From positions 1 through 15,776 of the forward strand of contig JAEZNC010000138.1 in NCBI GenBank assembly GCA_023441905.1: a stretch of DNA of 15,776 bases. Direction: 5' to 3'. Each line of letters starts with the position of its first letter. Within the stretch, counting starts at the first letter, position 1. The stretch comes from Bacillota bacterium (GTDB lineage: Bacteria; Bacillota; Clostridia; Christensenellales; SZUA-584). The notes beneath the pieces were generated by a model. It made no database searches. It had not been told where the DNA came from and worked only from the letters and a program-made list of their open reading frames with translations. The translations under genes were made by a program, and so were the position numbers. Positions 1-6,997 of this stretch are shown here, in pieces.

Positions 1-21
1 ACTGATACCACTGATCTGCAT
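1..21 (-). CDS. fliE: Start of a probable fliE (flagellar hook-basal body complex protein), cut by window edge
   Basis: Only seven codons are visible, reading MQISGIS on the minus strand. An AGAGG ribosome site at about 31-37 lies at normal distance before the ATG and overlaps the end of flgC. FliE is the adaptor between the MS ring and the rod. The order flgB-flgC-fliE is the standard arrangement in Firmicutes, and FliE proteins often begin with a short Met-x-Ile-x-x-Ile-type stretch. The call rests mainly on gene order and on the start signal; the sequence itself is too short to prove it. Confidence 0.6.
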
Positions 22-37
22 GCGTCACTACCTCTTT

Positions 38-460
38 CTAACCGCTGATTTCCAGCGCTTTAATCGCCATGCTCTTGGTGGCGTTGAGCGCCGTCACATT
101 GGCTTCATACGATCTTGTCGCAGACATCAGGTCGATGATCTCTTCGGTTTCATCCACATTGGGAAACGCCACATACCCCTGCGCATTCGCGTCGGGATGC
201 GTCGGATCATATTCATATTCAAAGCTGGAGGCGTCCTCCACAATACCTGTGACCATGACCCCGCTGCCCGTGGCCGAGTTCAGCGCGTCTGAAAACGCGG
301 AGGGCCTTTGGCCCATTGTGACGACTCTTCTCCGGTAAGGCTCCCCGTCCGCGGTGCGCGTGGTGTCCGCGTTGGCGATATTCTCACTGATCACGTTCAT
401 GCGCATGCGCTGGGCCGTCAAGGCCGAAGCGCTGATGTCAAGCGATGATAAAAATCCCAT
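38..460 (-). CDS. flgC: Flagellar basal-body rod protein FlgC
   Basis: FlgC is a proximal rod subunit exported by the flagellar type III system and assembled in the periplasm/cell wall zone. The 140-residue product has the usual family length. Near the N terminus it carries the rod/hook signature ENIANADTT (about residues 26-34), followed by EPYRRR. The C-terminal helix contains ATRSYEANV and a typical ALEI ending, which together form the coiled coil shared by axial proteins. The start ATG is preceded by GGAG at nine bases. It lies six bases downstream of flgB and seventeen bases before the probable fliE, so the three are almost certainly co-transcribed. Nothing looks broken. Confidence 0.95.
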   Translation of the reverse strand: MGFLSSLDISASALTAQRMRMNVISENIANADTTRTADGEPYRRRVVTMGQRPSAFSDALNSATGSGVMVTGIVEDASSFEYEYDPTHPDANAQGYVAFPNVDETEEIIDLMSATRSYEANVTALNATKSMAIKALEISG

Positions 461-466
461 GGCACA

Positions 467-865
467 CTACTCCACATTGTTAATCGCCGCGCTGAGCTTT
501 CTGAACTCACTGGAAACCTGCTCAACCAGCGTATTGTATAAAATCGAATTTTTCGCAAGCTCGGTGTTCTCGTAATCGATGTCCACGTTGTTCCCGTCGA
601 GCCCTTCGGAAGTGTCCGCGTTTGTACGAACGGCCGCTTGCATGCCCTGCGACGAAAAATCCATGTGTCCCGCTCTTGTCTTTTTCGCAGTCAAATCGTC
701 CGTGTTCAGCGCGGCTTCAAACGCGTCCTCAAAAGACACGGATGAGCTTTTAAAATTCGGCGTATCCACATTGGCAATATTGTTGGTAATCACCTCGTTT
801 TTAAGCCACGAGGCGTCCAGCCCTTTTTGGAGCAAATTCACATTGTTAAACAATTTATCGATCAT
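467..865 (-). CDS. flgB: Flagellar basal-body rod protein FlgB
   Basis: FlgB is a proximal rod subunit, assembled between FliE and FlgC/FlgF. The 132-residue product is of normal length. It shows the diagnostic rod-protein motif NNIANVDTPNFKS (about residues 28-40), then FEDAFEAAL, and a C-terminal helix with NSILYNTLVEQVSSEFRKL that packs with the N-terminal helix in the axial coiled coil. The stretch GNNVDIDYENTELAKN is the conserved central part of FlgB. The ribosome site AGGGGGCG lies about ten bases before the ATG. The gene follows the transglycosylase gene by 14 bases and precedes flgC by 6. Confidence 0.95.
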   Translation of the reverse strand: MIDKLFNNVNLLQKGLDASWLKNEVITNNIANVDTPNFKSSSVSFEDAFEAALNTDDLTAKKTRAGHMDFSSQGMQAAVRTNADTSEGLDGNNVDIDYENTELAKNSILYNTLVEQVSSEFRKLSAAINNVE

Positions 866-879
866 TGCGCATACGCCCC

Positions 880-1518
880 CTAAACAGCCGCAAACTGCTT
901 ATAGTATTTCATCACCTTGTCCACATATCCCCGCACGCCTTCGGATATTTTTGCATACTGCTGCGGATCGTCCGCGTTCGTGATATCAAGGCGGCCGATG
1001 CGCCCTGGCCCCGTGTTGTATGCCGCGAGCGCGAGCCGGATATCGCCGAAACGCTCCAGCTGCTGCTGCAAATATGTGCTGCCGCCCATCACATTCTGAT
1101 TGACGTCAAATGAGTTTGTCACACCGAGCGACCTTGCCGTGCCCGGCATCAGCTGCATAAGCCCCTGCGCCCCGCATCTCGACACCGCGTCGGTGCGGAA
1201 CGAAGATTCCACCTGTATGACCGCCTTGATCAGCGCCGGATCAAGCCCCGTCTGACGGGCTGCCTGACTCACGGCCGAATCGATCTCGCCCGTAGACGCC
1301 GATACGGCAAGCGGCTGACCGCCTGTATAGCCCGAAAACGCATCGTAAGCGTTGGATGCGGCGTTGGTCTCCGCACTGCTCAGCCCCATGCGCTGTTCCA
1401 CGTCGCTCAGAATATCACTGAACGTGCCCGAAACGCCTCTGACCTTTGCGGCCTTCGTTTCCAGCACGCTTTGAAATTTGCTGAGCTTTTCAAGATAAAT
1501 ACTTTCAACGCTGTTCAT
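880..1518 (-). CDS. Soluble lytic transglycosylase (SLT domain), flagellar-linked
   Basis: Predicted to cleave the glycan strand of peptidoglycan between MurNAc and GlcNAc. The SLT/goose-lysozyme-like domain fills residues 77-210. The catalytic glutamate is E104 in VIQVESSF, with GLMQLMP at 119-125 and AAYNTGP at 165-171, all classic family 1 transglycosylase motifs. The first 75 residues are Ser/Ala/Glu-rich and probably helical. No signal peptide or membrane segment is visible, so export would have to be by the flagellar type III route or an unrecognised path (inference). It sits immediately upstream of flgB/flgC/fliE, which fits a role in opening the wall for the rod, like the FlgJ muramidase domain of Gram-negative bacteria. 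No clear ribosome site precedes the ATG, so the start is less certain than the domain. Confidence 0.9.
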   Translation of the reverse strand: MNSVESIYLEKLSKFQSVLETKAAKVRGVSGTFSDILSDVEQRMGLSSAETNAASNAYDAFSGYTGGQPLAVSASTGEIDSAVSQAARQTGLDPALIKAVIQVESSFRTDAVSRCGAQGLMQLMPGTARSLGVTNSFDVNQNVMGGSTYLQQQLERFGDIRLALAAYNTGPGRIGRLDITNADDPQQYAKISEGVRGYVDKVMKYYKQFAAV

Positions 1519-1527
1519 ACAATTATA

Positions 1528-1555
1528 TTATCGTTTCTTTGTGTCATTTTCTTTA
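1528..1555 (-). promoter_or_regulatory. Candidate SigD (sigma-28)-type promoter before the transglycosylase-flgBC genes
   Basis: On the minus strand TAAA (1552-1555) is followed, after 16 bases, by AACGATAA (1528-1535), close to the sigma-28 consensus TAAA-N15-GCCGATAA. It lies in the 43-base gap after cheB. The -10 box ends only nine bases before the annotated ATG, so the transcript would be nearly leaderless. That is a reason for caution. Confidence 0.35.
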
Positions 1556-1561
1556 GCGGTT

Positions 1562-2605
1562 TTATTCCGGGCGGCAGCATCGGCCGTACCAATCGTAAAT
1601 CCCGCGGGCGATTGCGCTCAGCGGCATCTCTTTTTCCACCGCGCCAATTCTGTGAGCCACAGCAGGCATCCCATAAACCACGCACGTTTTCTGGTCCTGT
1701 CCGATTGTGGACGCACCGCTTTGCCTCATGGCCAGCAGCCCTTTCGCGCCGTCACTGCCCATGCCGGTCATGATAATACCCAAACGATTAATACCCTGTA
1801 ATTTGGCAACCGAATCAAACAAATAATCCACAGACGGGCAGTGGCCGCTGATTTTCTCGCCCTCGCGGCATTCCACCACAAATCCGCTCCCGCGCCGAAC
1901 CACGCCCATATGCAGGCCTCCCTCCGCAATCAGCACGGTGCCGGGCCTCACCTCATCCTTGTCTTTGGCCTCTTTCACCTCCATCGCGCATATGTTGTTT
2001 AAACGTTCGGCATAAAGCCGCGTGAAAACGGGGGGCATATGCTGAACGATCACGATGCCAGGCAGGTCGCTCCCGAGCTCGCGCAAAATGGAGAGCGTCG
2101 CTTCCGTGCCGCCCGTGGATGCGCCGATCGCGATGATACCTTTTGTATCCGACACGCCCGATTTTTTGAGCACCTCGGTTCTTGCCGGGCTGTGTTTAAA
2201 CTGCCCCACTTTGGCAATCGACGCAATTTTTATTTTCACCGTCATTTCGGAAATAAACTGCAGCTTGTCGCGCTCCGTTTTAAGCTCCGGCTTGGTAATG
2301 AAATCAACAGCCCCCGCATCCAGCGCATCAAAAACGCTGCTGCTGACTGCGCTGATGACCACCACCGGCAGCGGATATTGCGGCATCAGCTTCTTTAAAA
2401 ACTCAATACCGTTCATTTTCGGCTTATTGATATCAAGGGTCATGACGTCGGGCTTTAAATCGAGTATCTTGTCTCTGGCTTCAAAAGGATCTCCGGCCTT
2501 ACCGACGATTTCGATTCCCGGATCGCCCGACAGCGCGGATGAGATATACTCTCTCATAAACATGGAATCATCAACAACCAAAACTCTGACTGCTTTTGCC
2601 GCCAT
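1562..2605 (-). CDS. cheB: Chemotaxis response regulator protein-glutamate methylesterase CheB
   Basis: CheB removes methyl groups from chemoreceptor glutamates and deamidates glutamines, resetting receptors during adaptation. Numbering from a GTG three codons upstream (2614): a receiver domain covers about 1-125, with the acidic pair D15-D16, phosphoacceptor D61 and the K108-P pair. A linker follows to about 155. The methylesterase domain holds the Ser-His-Asp triad S166 (GASTGG), H192 (VQHMPP) and D288 (MGSDGA). Length is normal. I prefer the ATG at 2605 because GGTGAT, matching the 16S tail, lies at ideal distance from it; the GTG is too close to any ribosome site. The GTG would overlap the cheR stop, so translation is probably coupled. 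The usual Asp-x-x-Met-Pro after the phosphoacceptor reads DINKP here. Confidence 0.96.
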   Translation of the reverse strand: MAAKAVRVLVVDDSMFMREYISSALSGDPGIEIVGKAGDPFEARDKILDLKPDVMTLDINKPKMNGIEFLKKLMPQYPLPVVVISAVSSSVFDALDAGAVDFITKPELKTERDKLQFISEMTVKIKIASIAKVGQFKHSPARTEVLKKSGVSDTKGIIAIGASTGGTEATLSILRELGSDLPGIVIVQHMPPVFTRLYAERLNNICAMEVKEAKDKDEVRPGTVLIAEGGLHMGVVRRGSGFVVECREGEKISGHCPSVDYLFDSVAKLQGINRLGIIMTGMGSDGAKGLLAMRQSGASTIGQDQKTCVVYGMPAVAHRIGAVEKEMPLSAIARGIYDWYGRCCRPE

Positions 2606-2610
2606 ATCTA

Positions 2611-3426
2611 TCACCCTACCTTCTTATATACCGACGGAATCAGGCTCTTGAAATGAAACTCTGTTCTGTCAACAGTTTCAGACTGCCCGACAAACAAGTA
2701 ACCACCCGGTTCCAGTGCGTTATAAAACTTGCTGATCAGCGCTTTTTTGGTCTGATCGTTAAAGTAAATCATCACGTTCCGGCAGAAAATAACATGAAAC
2801 TTCTTTTTGAACGGAAACTCCCCTTCAATGAGGTTATACCGCCTGAATATTACTTCTTTTTTGAGCGCATCATTAACCTGCCAGTTGCAGTCCGGCATTT
2901 TATCAAAATGGTTCATTTTCCAGTTCGTCGGCACATTTTTCAAGCATTCGTCATCGTAAATCCCCAGAATCGCTGCATCAAGCGCCTTTAAGGATATATC
3001 CGTCGCGAGCACCTTGGCATCCCATCGGCTTTTATCGCTGCCGAAATAATCGGCAATCAGCATGGCCAAGGTGTAGGGTTCCTGTCCCGTCGAGCATCCG
3101 GCACTCCAGATTCGAAGATCATGATCTTTGATTCCGGCACTCAGCTCGGGCAATACCTTATCTTTAAAGAACTGGAAGTGATCCCATTCCCGCATAAAGT
3201 AAGAATAGTTCGTTGTCAAACGGTTTAATATCTGGTTGAGCTGCTCTCCCGTCGGGTCATTCAGCGCAAATTCCAAAAAAGACGAATAATCGCTGAAACC
3301 GCCCGCCGTCAGATAATTGTTCAGCCGGCTCTCAATCAGCGTCCGCTTTTTAATGAGGTTGATTCCGTAATTCTTCTGCATGTAATCAACCAGCATATGA
3401 AATTCTTTATCATTAATTGTTATCAT
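2611..3426 (-). CDS. cheR: Chemotaxis protein methyltransferase CheR
   Basis: CheR methylates glutamates on chemoreceptors with S-adenosylmethionine, opposing CheB. The product from the ATG at 3426 is 271 residues, normal for the family. It has the N-terminal helical domain (KNYGINLIKKRTLIESRL), the TTNYSYFMRE segment, the SAM-binding loop SAGCSTGQEPYTLAM, ATDIS as the acidic SAM ribose contact, FCRNVMIYF, and the late GGYLFVGQSE loop. An in-frame GTG at 3468 would add 14 residues (MWGRYSPSLHPQIN), which look non-conserved and overlap a hairpin. No good ribosome site precedes either start, which is odd in this otherwise well-marked cluster. It ends at the start of cheB. Confidence 0.95.
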   Translation of the reverse strand: MITINDKEFHMLVDYMQKNYGINLIKKRTLIESRLNNYLTAGGFSDYSSFLEFALNDPTGEQLNQILNRLTTNYSYFMREWDHFQFFKDKVLPELSAGIKDHDLRIWSAGCSTGQEPYTLAMLIADYFGSDKSRWDAKVLATDISLKALDAAILGIYDDECLKNVPTNWKMNHFDKMPDCNWQVNDALKKEVIFRRYNLIEGEFPFKKKFHVIFCRNVMIYFNDQTKKALISKFYNALEPGGYLFVGQSETVDRTEFHFKSLIPSVYKKVG

Positions 3427-3447
3427 ATTTATCTGCGGGTGCAAAGA

Positions 3448-3464
3448 GGGGGAATATCTCCCCC
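3448..3464 (-). promoter_or_regulatory. GC-rich stem-loop in the cheR leader
   Basis: GGGGGA and TCCCCC form a perfect six-pair stem around a five-base loop. On the minus strand it starts with GGGGGAG, the only Shine-Dalgarno-like purine run near cheR, and it lies 22 bases upstream of the preferred ATG. It could stabilise the 5' end of a cheR message or mask ribosome binding. The pairing is seen in the sequence; the function is inferred. Confidence 0.45.
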
Positions 3465-3472
3465 ACACCGAA

Positions 3473-3478
3473 AATTAT
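3473..3478 (-). promoter_or_regulatory. Possible -10 box (TATAAT) upstream of cheR
   Basis: A perfect TATAAT occurs on the minus strand in the AT-rich gap between the cheW terminator and cheR. The nearest -35-like hexamer, TTGGCT, is only 14 bases away, which is short, so this is a weak promoter candidate. It is of interest only because the genes after the terminator need some way to be transcribed. Confidence 0.25.
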
Positions 3479-3511
3479 ATTTTTATAGTCCTGAGCCAAT
3501 TTTTCTCAGAT

Positions 3512-3534
3512 AAAAAACACGGCAGTGTCTGCCG
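3512..3534 (-). terminator. Rho-independent terminator after cheW
   Basis: On the minus strand CGGCAG-ACA-CTGCCG is a perfect six-pair GC-rich stem with a three-base loop. It is followed by TG and a run of six T, and preceded by six A. It begins 12 bases after the cheW stop codon and would end transcription coming from the fliK-like end of the cluster. Because of the flanking A and T runs it might also work weakly in the other direction. Confidence 0.8.
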
Positions 3535-3546
3535 GTTTTTTGTTTC

Positions 3547-4038
3547 TTATTCGATCTCGCTGATCTCCTGTGTTTCCTGATCGTCAAACAGCTTTTTGCA
3601 GTCCAGCAGCAGCGTCACCACATCGCCGATTTTTCCGATGCCGTGAATATACCGATTGCGTATGCCCGATTTGTAGCTGGGCGGGGGCGCAATATTTTCA
3701 TCATCAATGGTTAACACTTCAGCCACTTTGTCCACAATCAAGCCGACCACCATTTCCTGAGTATCCACCACGACGATACATGTTCTGTCGTCGTATTCAA
3801 TGGCTTCTTTATTAAACTTGAGCCGCATATCGATAACGGGAATGATTTTGCCGCGAAGATTGATGATACCCTTGATGTATTCGGCAACTTCGGGTATTTT
3901 GGTAATCTGCTGAAGGCCAATAATCTCGGTGACATACTGAATCTCAATGCCGTAAATCTCGTCGCCCAGATTGAATGTTAAAAAACGGCCGTGCTGAGTA
4001 TCCTCTTCCTGTTCAAACAATTCGTTTTCCAAGTTCAT
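3547..4038 (-). CDS. cheW: Chemotaxis coupling protein CheW
   Basis: CheW is the cytoplasmic adaptor that joins chemoreceptors to the CheA kinase. The 163-residue product carries one CheW domain. Visible landmarks are the early strand RFLTFNLGDEIYGIEIQYVTEII, KIPEVAEYIKGIINLRGKIIPVIDMR (the most conserved CheW block), and IVVVDTQEMVVGLIVDKVAEVL, then PPPSYKSGIRNRYIHGIGKI and LLLDCKKLF. The N and C termini are short and acidic. The ATG at 4038 has GAGGAGG seven bases upstream; a GTG one codon earlier is too close. It stands apart from cheA, which lies on the other strand. It is the last gene before the terminator. Confidence 0.96.
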   Translation of the reverse strand: MNLENELFEQEEDTQHGRFLTFNLGDEIYGIEIQYVTEIIGLQQITKIPEVAEYIKGIINLRGKIIPVIDMRLKFNKEAIEYDDRTCIVVVDTQEMVVGLIVDKVAEVLTIDDENIAPPPSYKSGIRNRYIHGIGKIGDVVTLLLDCKKLFDDQETQEISEIE

Positions 4039-4072
4039 CACGTTTCCTCCTCAAAAAATCTGTCTGATCTCA

Positions 4073-4525
4073 TTATAAAAACAAATCTACCAACATTCCC
4101 CGAATGTCGTCCACCATTTGCAGCAGCTTCAAGTTGTCCCGCTGATCGGACAGAATTTCCTTTGCGAGTTCCTCAAGCTTTAAATTGACATTTCGAATCA
4201 CAAGAAAAACCTTGTGTCGCCCTCTCGCATCAAAGACGCTTGACTTGACACACGCAAAAGCGTTGCTCGCCGCTTCTCCGAGCAGCTCACTGATCAGCAT
4301 CCTATACTCCGCGAACGCCTTGATATCCGCTTTCCCTTTTATCTTTTCTCCCTGCTTATAAATCTTTTCCTGAAGCTCGGCAATATACAGCTGGTACTGC
4401 GCCTCGTTGAGCGTGGTCAATTGGCGAAAAAAAGCCATGCCCGAATCCGGGGCGGCTTGTCTGTCAACTGCCGTATAACGCTCCATATTATCGGTGACGA
4501 TGTGGTTCACATCCGATACTTTCAT
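4073..4525 (-). CDS. YaaR family (DUF327) protein
   Basis: A soluble, mostly helical 150-residue protein. I recognise the YaaR/DUF327 family from its pattern: a phenylalanine-centred segment (FFRQLTTLNEAQYQ), a helix ending KIYKQGEKIKGKADI, then FAEYRMLISELLGEAA, the central SSVFDARGRHKVFLVIRNVNLKLEELA, and the C-terminal MVDDIRGMLVDLFL, matching the family ending of the type GEIRGLLLDLY. The function of the family is not known to me. It has a good ribosome site (GGAG, eight bases before the ATG) and lies 23 bases after the chaperone gene and 35 before cheW, so it is in the flagellar transcription unit. Confidence 0.85.
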   Translation of the reverse strand: MKVSDVNHIVTDNMERYTAVDRQAAPDSGMAFFRQLTTLNEAQYQLYIAELQEKIYKQGEKIKGKADIKAFAEYRMLISELLGEAASNAFACVKSSVFDARGRHKVFLVIRNVNLKLEELAKEILSDQRDNLKLLQMVDDIRGMLVDLFL

Positions 4526-4548
4526 TTTACCGTCTCCACCCTGTCAGC

Positions 4549-4968
4549 TTACTTCTTTTCGTCGAAATAAAAGGCGTCGTTCTTTTGGTACGCGTTTTTG
4601 TACTTGCCAATCCCTTCCTTCTTCTGGTTCAGATTTTTAAGATCAGCTTTATACAGCTCGATTTTTTCCCGCGCAAGCGCTTCGTTTTGCTCGTCCAGCC
4701 TTATAATCTCTTGAATAATACCACGAATCTCTTGCTTTAAAACAACAATTTGCGCGTCATGGGTATCCGGGATTTGCTTCTCGGTTTTTGAAAAGGCATC
4801 AATCTTGCCGATGATGCCTTCACGCTCTTCCAGGGTTTGAGAAAATGCGACGACATCGTCGTTCTTTATCAAAACTCCGCATTGCTCAGTCAATTCACGC
4901 ATTTTCGTCAGCCATTCTTTTTTTAATTGCAATATCCCCACAAGCTGGTCTCGGTCTGACAAACTCAT
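4549..4968 (-). CDS. FliT/FlgN-like flagellar export chaperone (putative)
   Basis: A 139-residue, highly charged, almost wholly helical protein with long coiled-coil stretches. The heptad-like LTKMRELTEQCGVLIK, the TLEEREGIIGKID segment and a C terminus ending KNAYQKNDAFYFDEKK resemble the FlgN/FliT class of type III chaperones. These bind hook-filament junction or cap proteins before export. Its start overlaps the fliS stop by four bases, so the two are translationally coupled. The fliD-fliS-fliT order favours a FliD chaperone (FliT-like). Sequence similarity in this class is very weak, so FlgN cannot be ruled out, and the family call depends partly on position. Confidence 0.65.
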   Translation of the reverse strand: MSLSDRDQLVGILQLKKEWLTKMRELTEQCGVLIKNDDVVAFSQTLEEREGIIGKIDAFSKTEKQIPDTHDAQIVVLKQEIRGIIQEIIRLDEQNEALAREKIELYKADLKNLNQKKEGIGKYKNAYQKNDAFYFDEKK

Positions 4969-5372
4969 TCGGCTTCCTGTCCGGCCATATAAAGGCCGCC
5001 TTTATATTCTCTGTGCACCTGCTCCCACGCGTCGCGAAGGCTGCTTAATATGTTGACAATGGGGGCAATTCCGGAGGCGTCTTTTGAGGCGTTGATGCTC
5101 ACGATTTCATGATGGACAAACTCATAGAGTTTTAAAAGATCCTGCGCAATACCGTAGCTAAAATCAAGACCCATCATGAGTTCCATGATGATATCCTGAG
5201 CCGTCTGAAGATGCTCATTAGCCGCTTCCACATCTTTGTTTCCGATCGTGATTTCCGCGAGATGCAGCTGTTTGATAGCCCCGTTATACAACATGATTAC
5301 GAGTTCAATCGGATTCGCCATCATAACGTTATGTTTTTTATATTGCTGATCCGAATTGGTCATCGCACTCAT
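4965..5372 (-). CDS. fliS: Flagellar protein export chaperone FliS
   Basis: FliS binds the C terminus of flagellin in the cytoplasm and keeps it from polymerising before export. The 135-residue product is of typical length. It shows the family landmarks YKKHNVMMANPIELVIMLYNGAIKQL (about residues 11-36), then NEHLQTAQDIIMELMMGLDFSYG, LYEFVHHEIV, and ILSSLRDAWEQV near the end, giving the four-helix bundle. GGAG sits nine bases before the ATG. The gene directly follows fliD, as in many Firmicutes, and overlaps the next chaperone gene. No flagellin gene is visible in the window, so the main client must be encoded elsewhere. Confidence 0.95.
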   Translation of the reverse strand: MSAMTNSDQQYKKHNVMMANPIELVIMLYNGAIKQLHLAEITIGNKDVEAANEHLQTAQDIIMELMMGLDFSYGIAQDLLKLYEFVHHEIVSINASKDASGIAPIVNILSSLRDAWEQVHREYKGGLYMAGQEAE

Positions 5373-5402
5373 TTCTACACTCTCCTTTGTGTGTGGCTTG
5401 TA

Positions 5403-6968
5403 TTATGATGAACTCGTTGAGGAAAACAGCGAGGACAGCCAGCTCGATTGGCTGTTGAGCTTCGCGAGGGCTGACTCCATCGCGCTGAATTTCAAATACA
5501 GCGCCTCCGACTTTGCACTGAGCTTATCTTCGAGCTTGTCCACCTCTTCCTTGGAATCCGAGATGCTGTCCTCAATTGCATCAAGCGAAACATCCGTCGC
5601 CCGTTTGGTATAACTGAGCAGCGAATCCGAAAGCCGCGCCACGAAACCCGATTCGTTAAACTTTGTGTTGGCATCGGTCGATTTCGACGTTTTGACAAAA
5701 AGACTTGTGACAGCGTCCGGGTTGGTTTCCAATGCGTTTTTCAACTTGTCCTTATCGAGCGTAATCTTGGCGCCGTCGGTATAAGCCCCTGTGGTGAGGC
5801 CGATATCCGAAAGCTTCATACCCGTGCCTTCCACCGTGGTATAAAGCGCTTTTCTGACCATCGTCAGCAGCGACTGAATACCCGAATCGTTGCGGAGCAT
5901 GCCGCTTTTCGCCTTCTCTTCCCACTTCTCAATATCGGTATCCGACATCTCATCTTTCTGGGCATCCGTCAGCGGCGAATAAGACCGGTACACATCCTCG
6001 CCGATCATACTCTGAAGCTTGCCGATCAGCTCGTTGTATGAATCAACGAACTTGGATATTTTATCGACGACGGCGTCAACATTTTTTGTGACTGTGAATG
6101 AAATTCCCTTGTCGTTTTCGTCTGCGGGAATATATTCGTCGTTGAGCGTATAGGTGATGCCGTCAATCGTGAACGTGTTGCTCGATTTGACCACATCATA
6201 ACCGTCAATTTTAAGTTCAGCGTCCTGCCCGTTTTTGGTTTGCGCCGCAATGCCGAGCGCGCCTGCCACCGTGTGGCCTTCTGTGTCCACATATGAGAAC
6301 ATGTTGCCCGCGGTATTTTTGATATCGATCTTGCTGGCGCTGCCTGTCGTTTTGGACGTGATGGTGAAACCGTCCTTCAAGCTGCTGTAGCTGATTTTCA
6401 CGCCCGCATCAGACGCGTTGATTTCACTCATCATGTCGCTCAGCAGCGTATCCTCATTGAACGTAAAGTTGACATCGTTGATCGAAAACTTGACTTCCTT
6501 GACGTCTCCGTTCTGCTGAAACGTTAATTCGTTTTTGAAGGCCAAATCCTTAAGCGCTGTGTCTCTGTTCAGCTCTGTTGTGAACACATCCGTGCTGCTT
6601 AAACTCGCCGCCTCAGCAAGCTTCGTGATGCTGTTGATGGTGACCTTGCCTTCCGTGGCAGACGCACCCGCCTTGACCGTCACCGCACTGGTTGTGGTCA
6701 GCATCGCCACATCAAACGCGCTGTAAGCTGACGCGGAAAGCATATTGCTCGACGCGTTAAGCACGCTCAAATTACTCTCTCTGAACGTTTTGATCAGCGA
6801 ATTAACGGACCGCAGCGCATCTGCCTTCCATTGAAGCTTGGTGGTCGTCTGGTTTTGTTTATCCAGCTTTGCCTGATAGGACGCCAGCATGTTTTTAACA
6901 ATTGTATCCGTATCCATGCCGGACGCCAATCCGGTCACACGATTTGTGGTTACCGGTGTGATAGCCAT
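5403..6968 (-). CDS. fliD: Flagellar filament cap protein FliD (hook-associated protein 2)
   Basis: FliD forms the cap at the filament tip and helps insert flagellin subunits. The 521-residue product has the N-terminal FliD domain with the hallmark GLASGMDTDTIVKNML at 13-28. It then has a Ser/Thr/Asp-rich central region typical of the exposed cap domains. The C-terminal FliD domain includes VDAVVDKISKFVDSYNELIGKLQ, SGIQSLLTMVRKAL and LSDIGLTT, and ends in a long coiled coil (SKEEVDKLEDKLSAKSEALY). The C terminus is unusually Ser-rich (SLFSSTSSS). AAGGAGG lies at ideal distance from the ATG. The gene is followed by fliS after 30 bases. No cysteine is seen, as is common for exported axial proteins. 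Confidence 0.96.
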   Translation of the reverse strand: MAITPVTTNRVTGLASGMDTDTIVKNMLASYQAKLDKQNQTTTKLQWKADALRSVNSLIKTFRESNLSVLNASSNMLSASAYSAFDVAMLTTTSAVTVKAGASATEGKVTINSITKLAEAASLSSTDVFTTELNRDTALKDLAFKNELTFQQNGDVKEVKFSINDVNFTFNEDTLLSDMMSEINASDAGVKISYSSLKDGFTITSKTTGSASKIDIKNTAGNMFSYVDTEGHTVAGALGIAAQTKNGQDAELKIDGYDVVKSSNTFTIDGITYTLNDEYIPADENDKGISFTVTKNVDAVVDKISKFVDSYNELIGKLQSMIGEDVYRSYSPLTDAQKDEMSDTDIEKWEEKAKSGMLRNDSGIQSLLTMVRKALYTTVEGTGMKLSDIGLTTGAYTDGAKITLDKDKLKNALETNPDAVTSLFVKTSKSTDANTKFNESGFVARLSDSLLSYTKRATDVSLDAIEDSISDSKEEVDKLEDKLSAKSEALYLKFSAMESALAKLNSQSSWLSSLFSSTSSS

Positions 6969-6997
6969 TTGATTACCTCCTTTTACCCTAAAAAGCC

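Noticed and set aside
2055..2651. 198-codon plus-strand open frame over cheB
   Set aside because: Ser/Thr/Ile-rich antisense shadow of a gene with all catalytic motifs intact.
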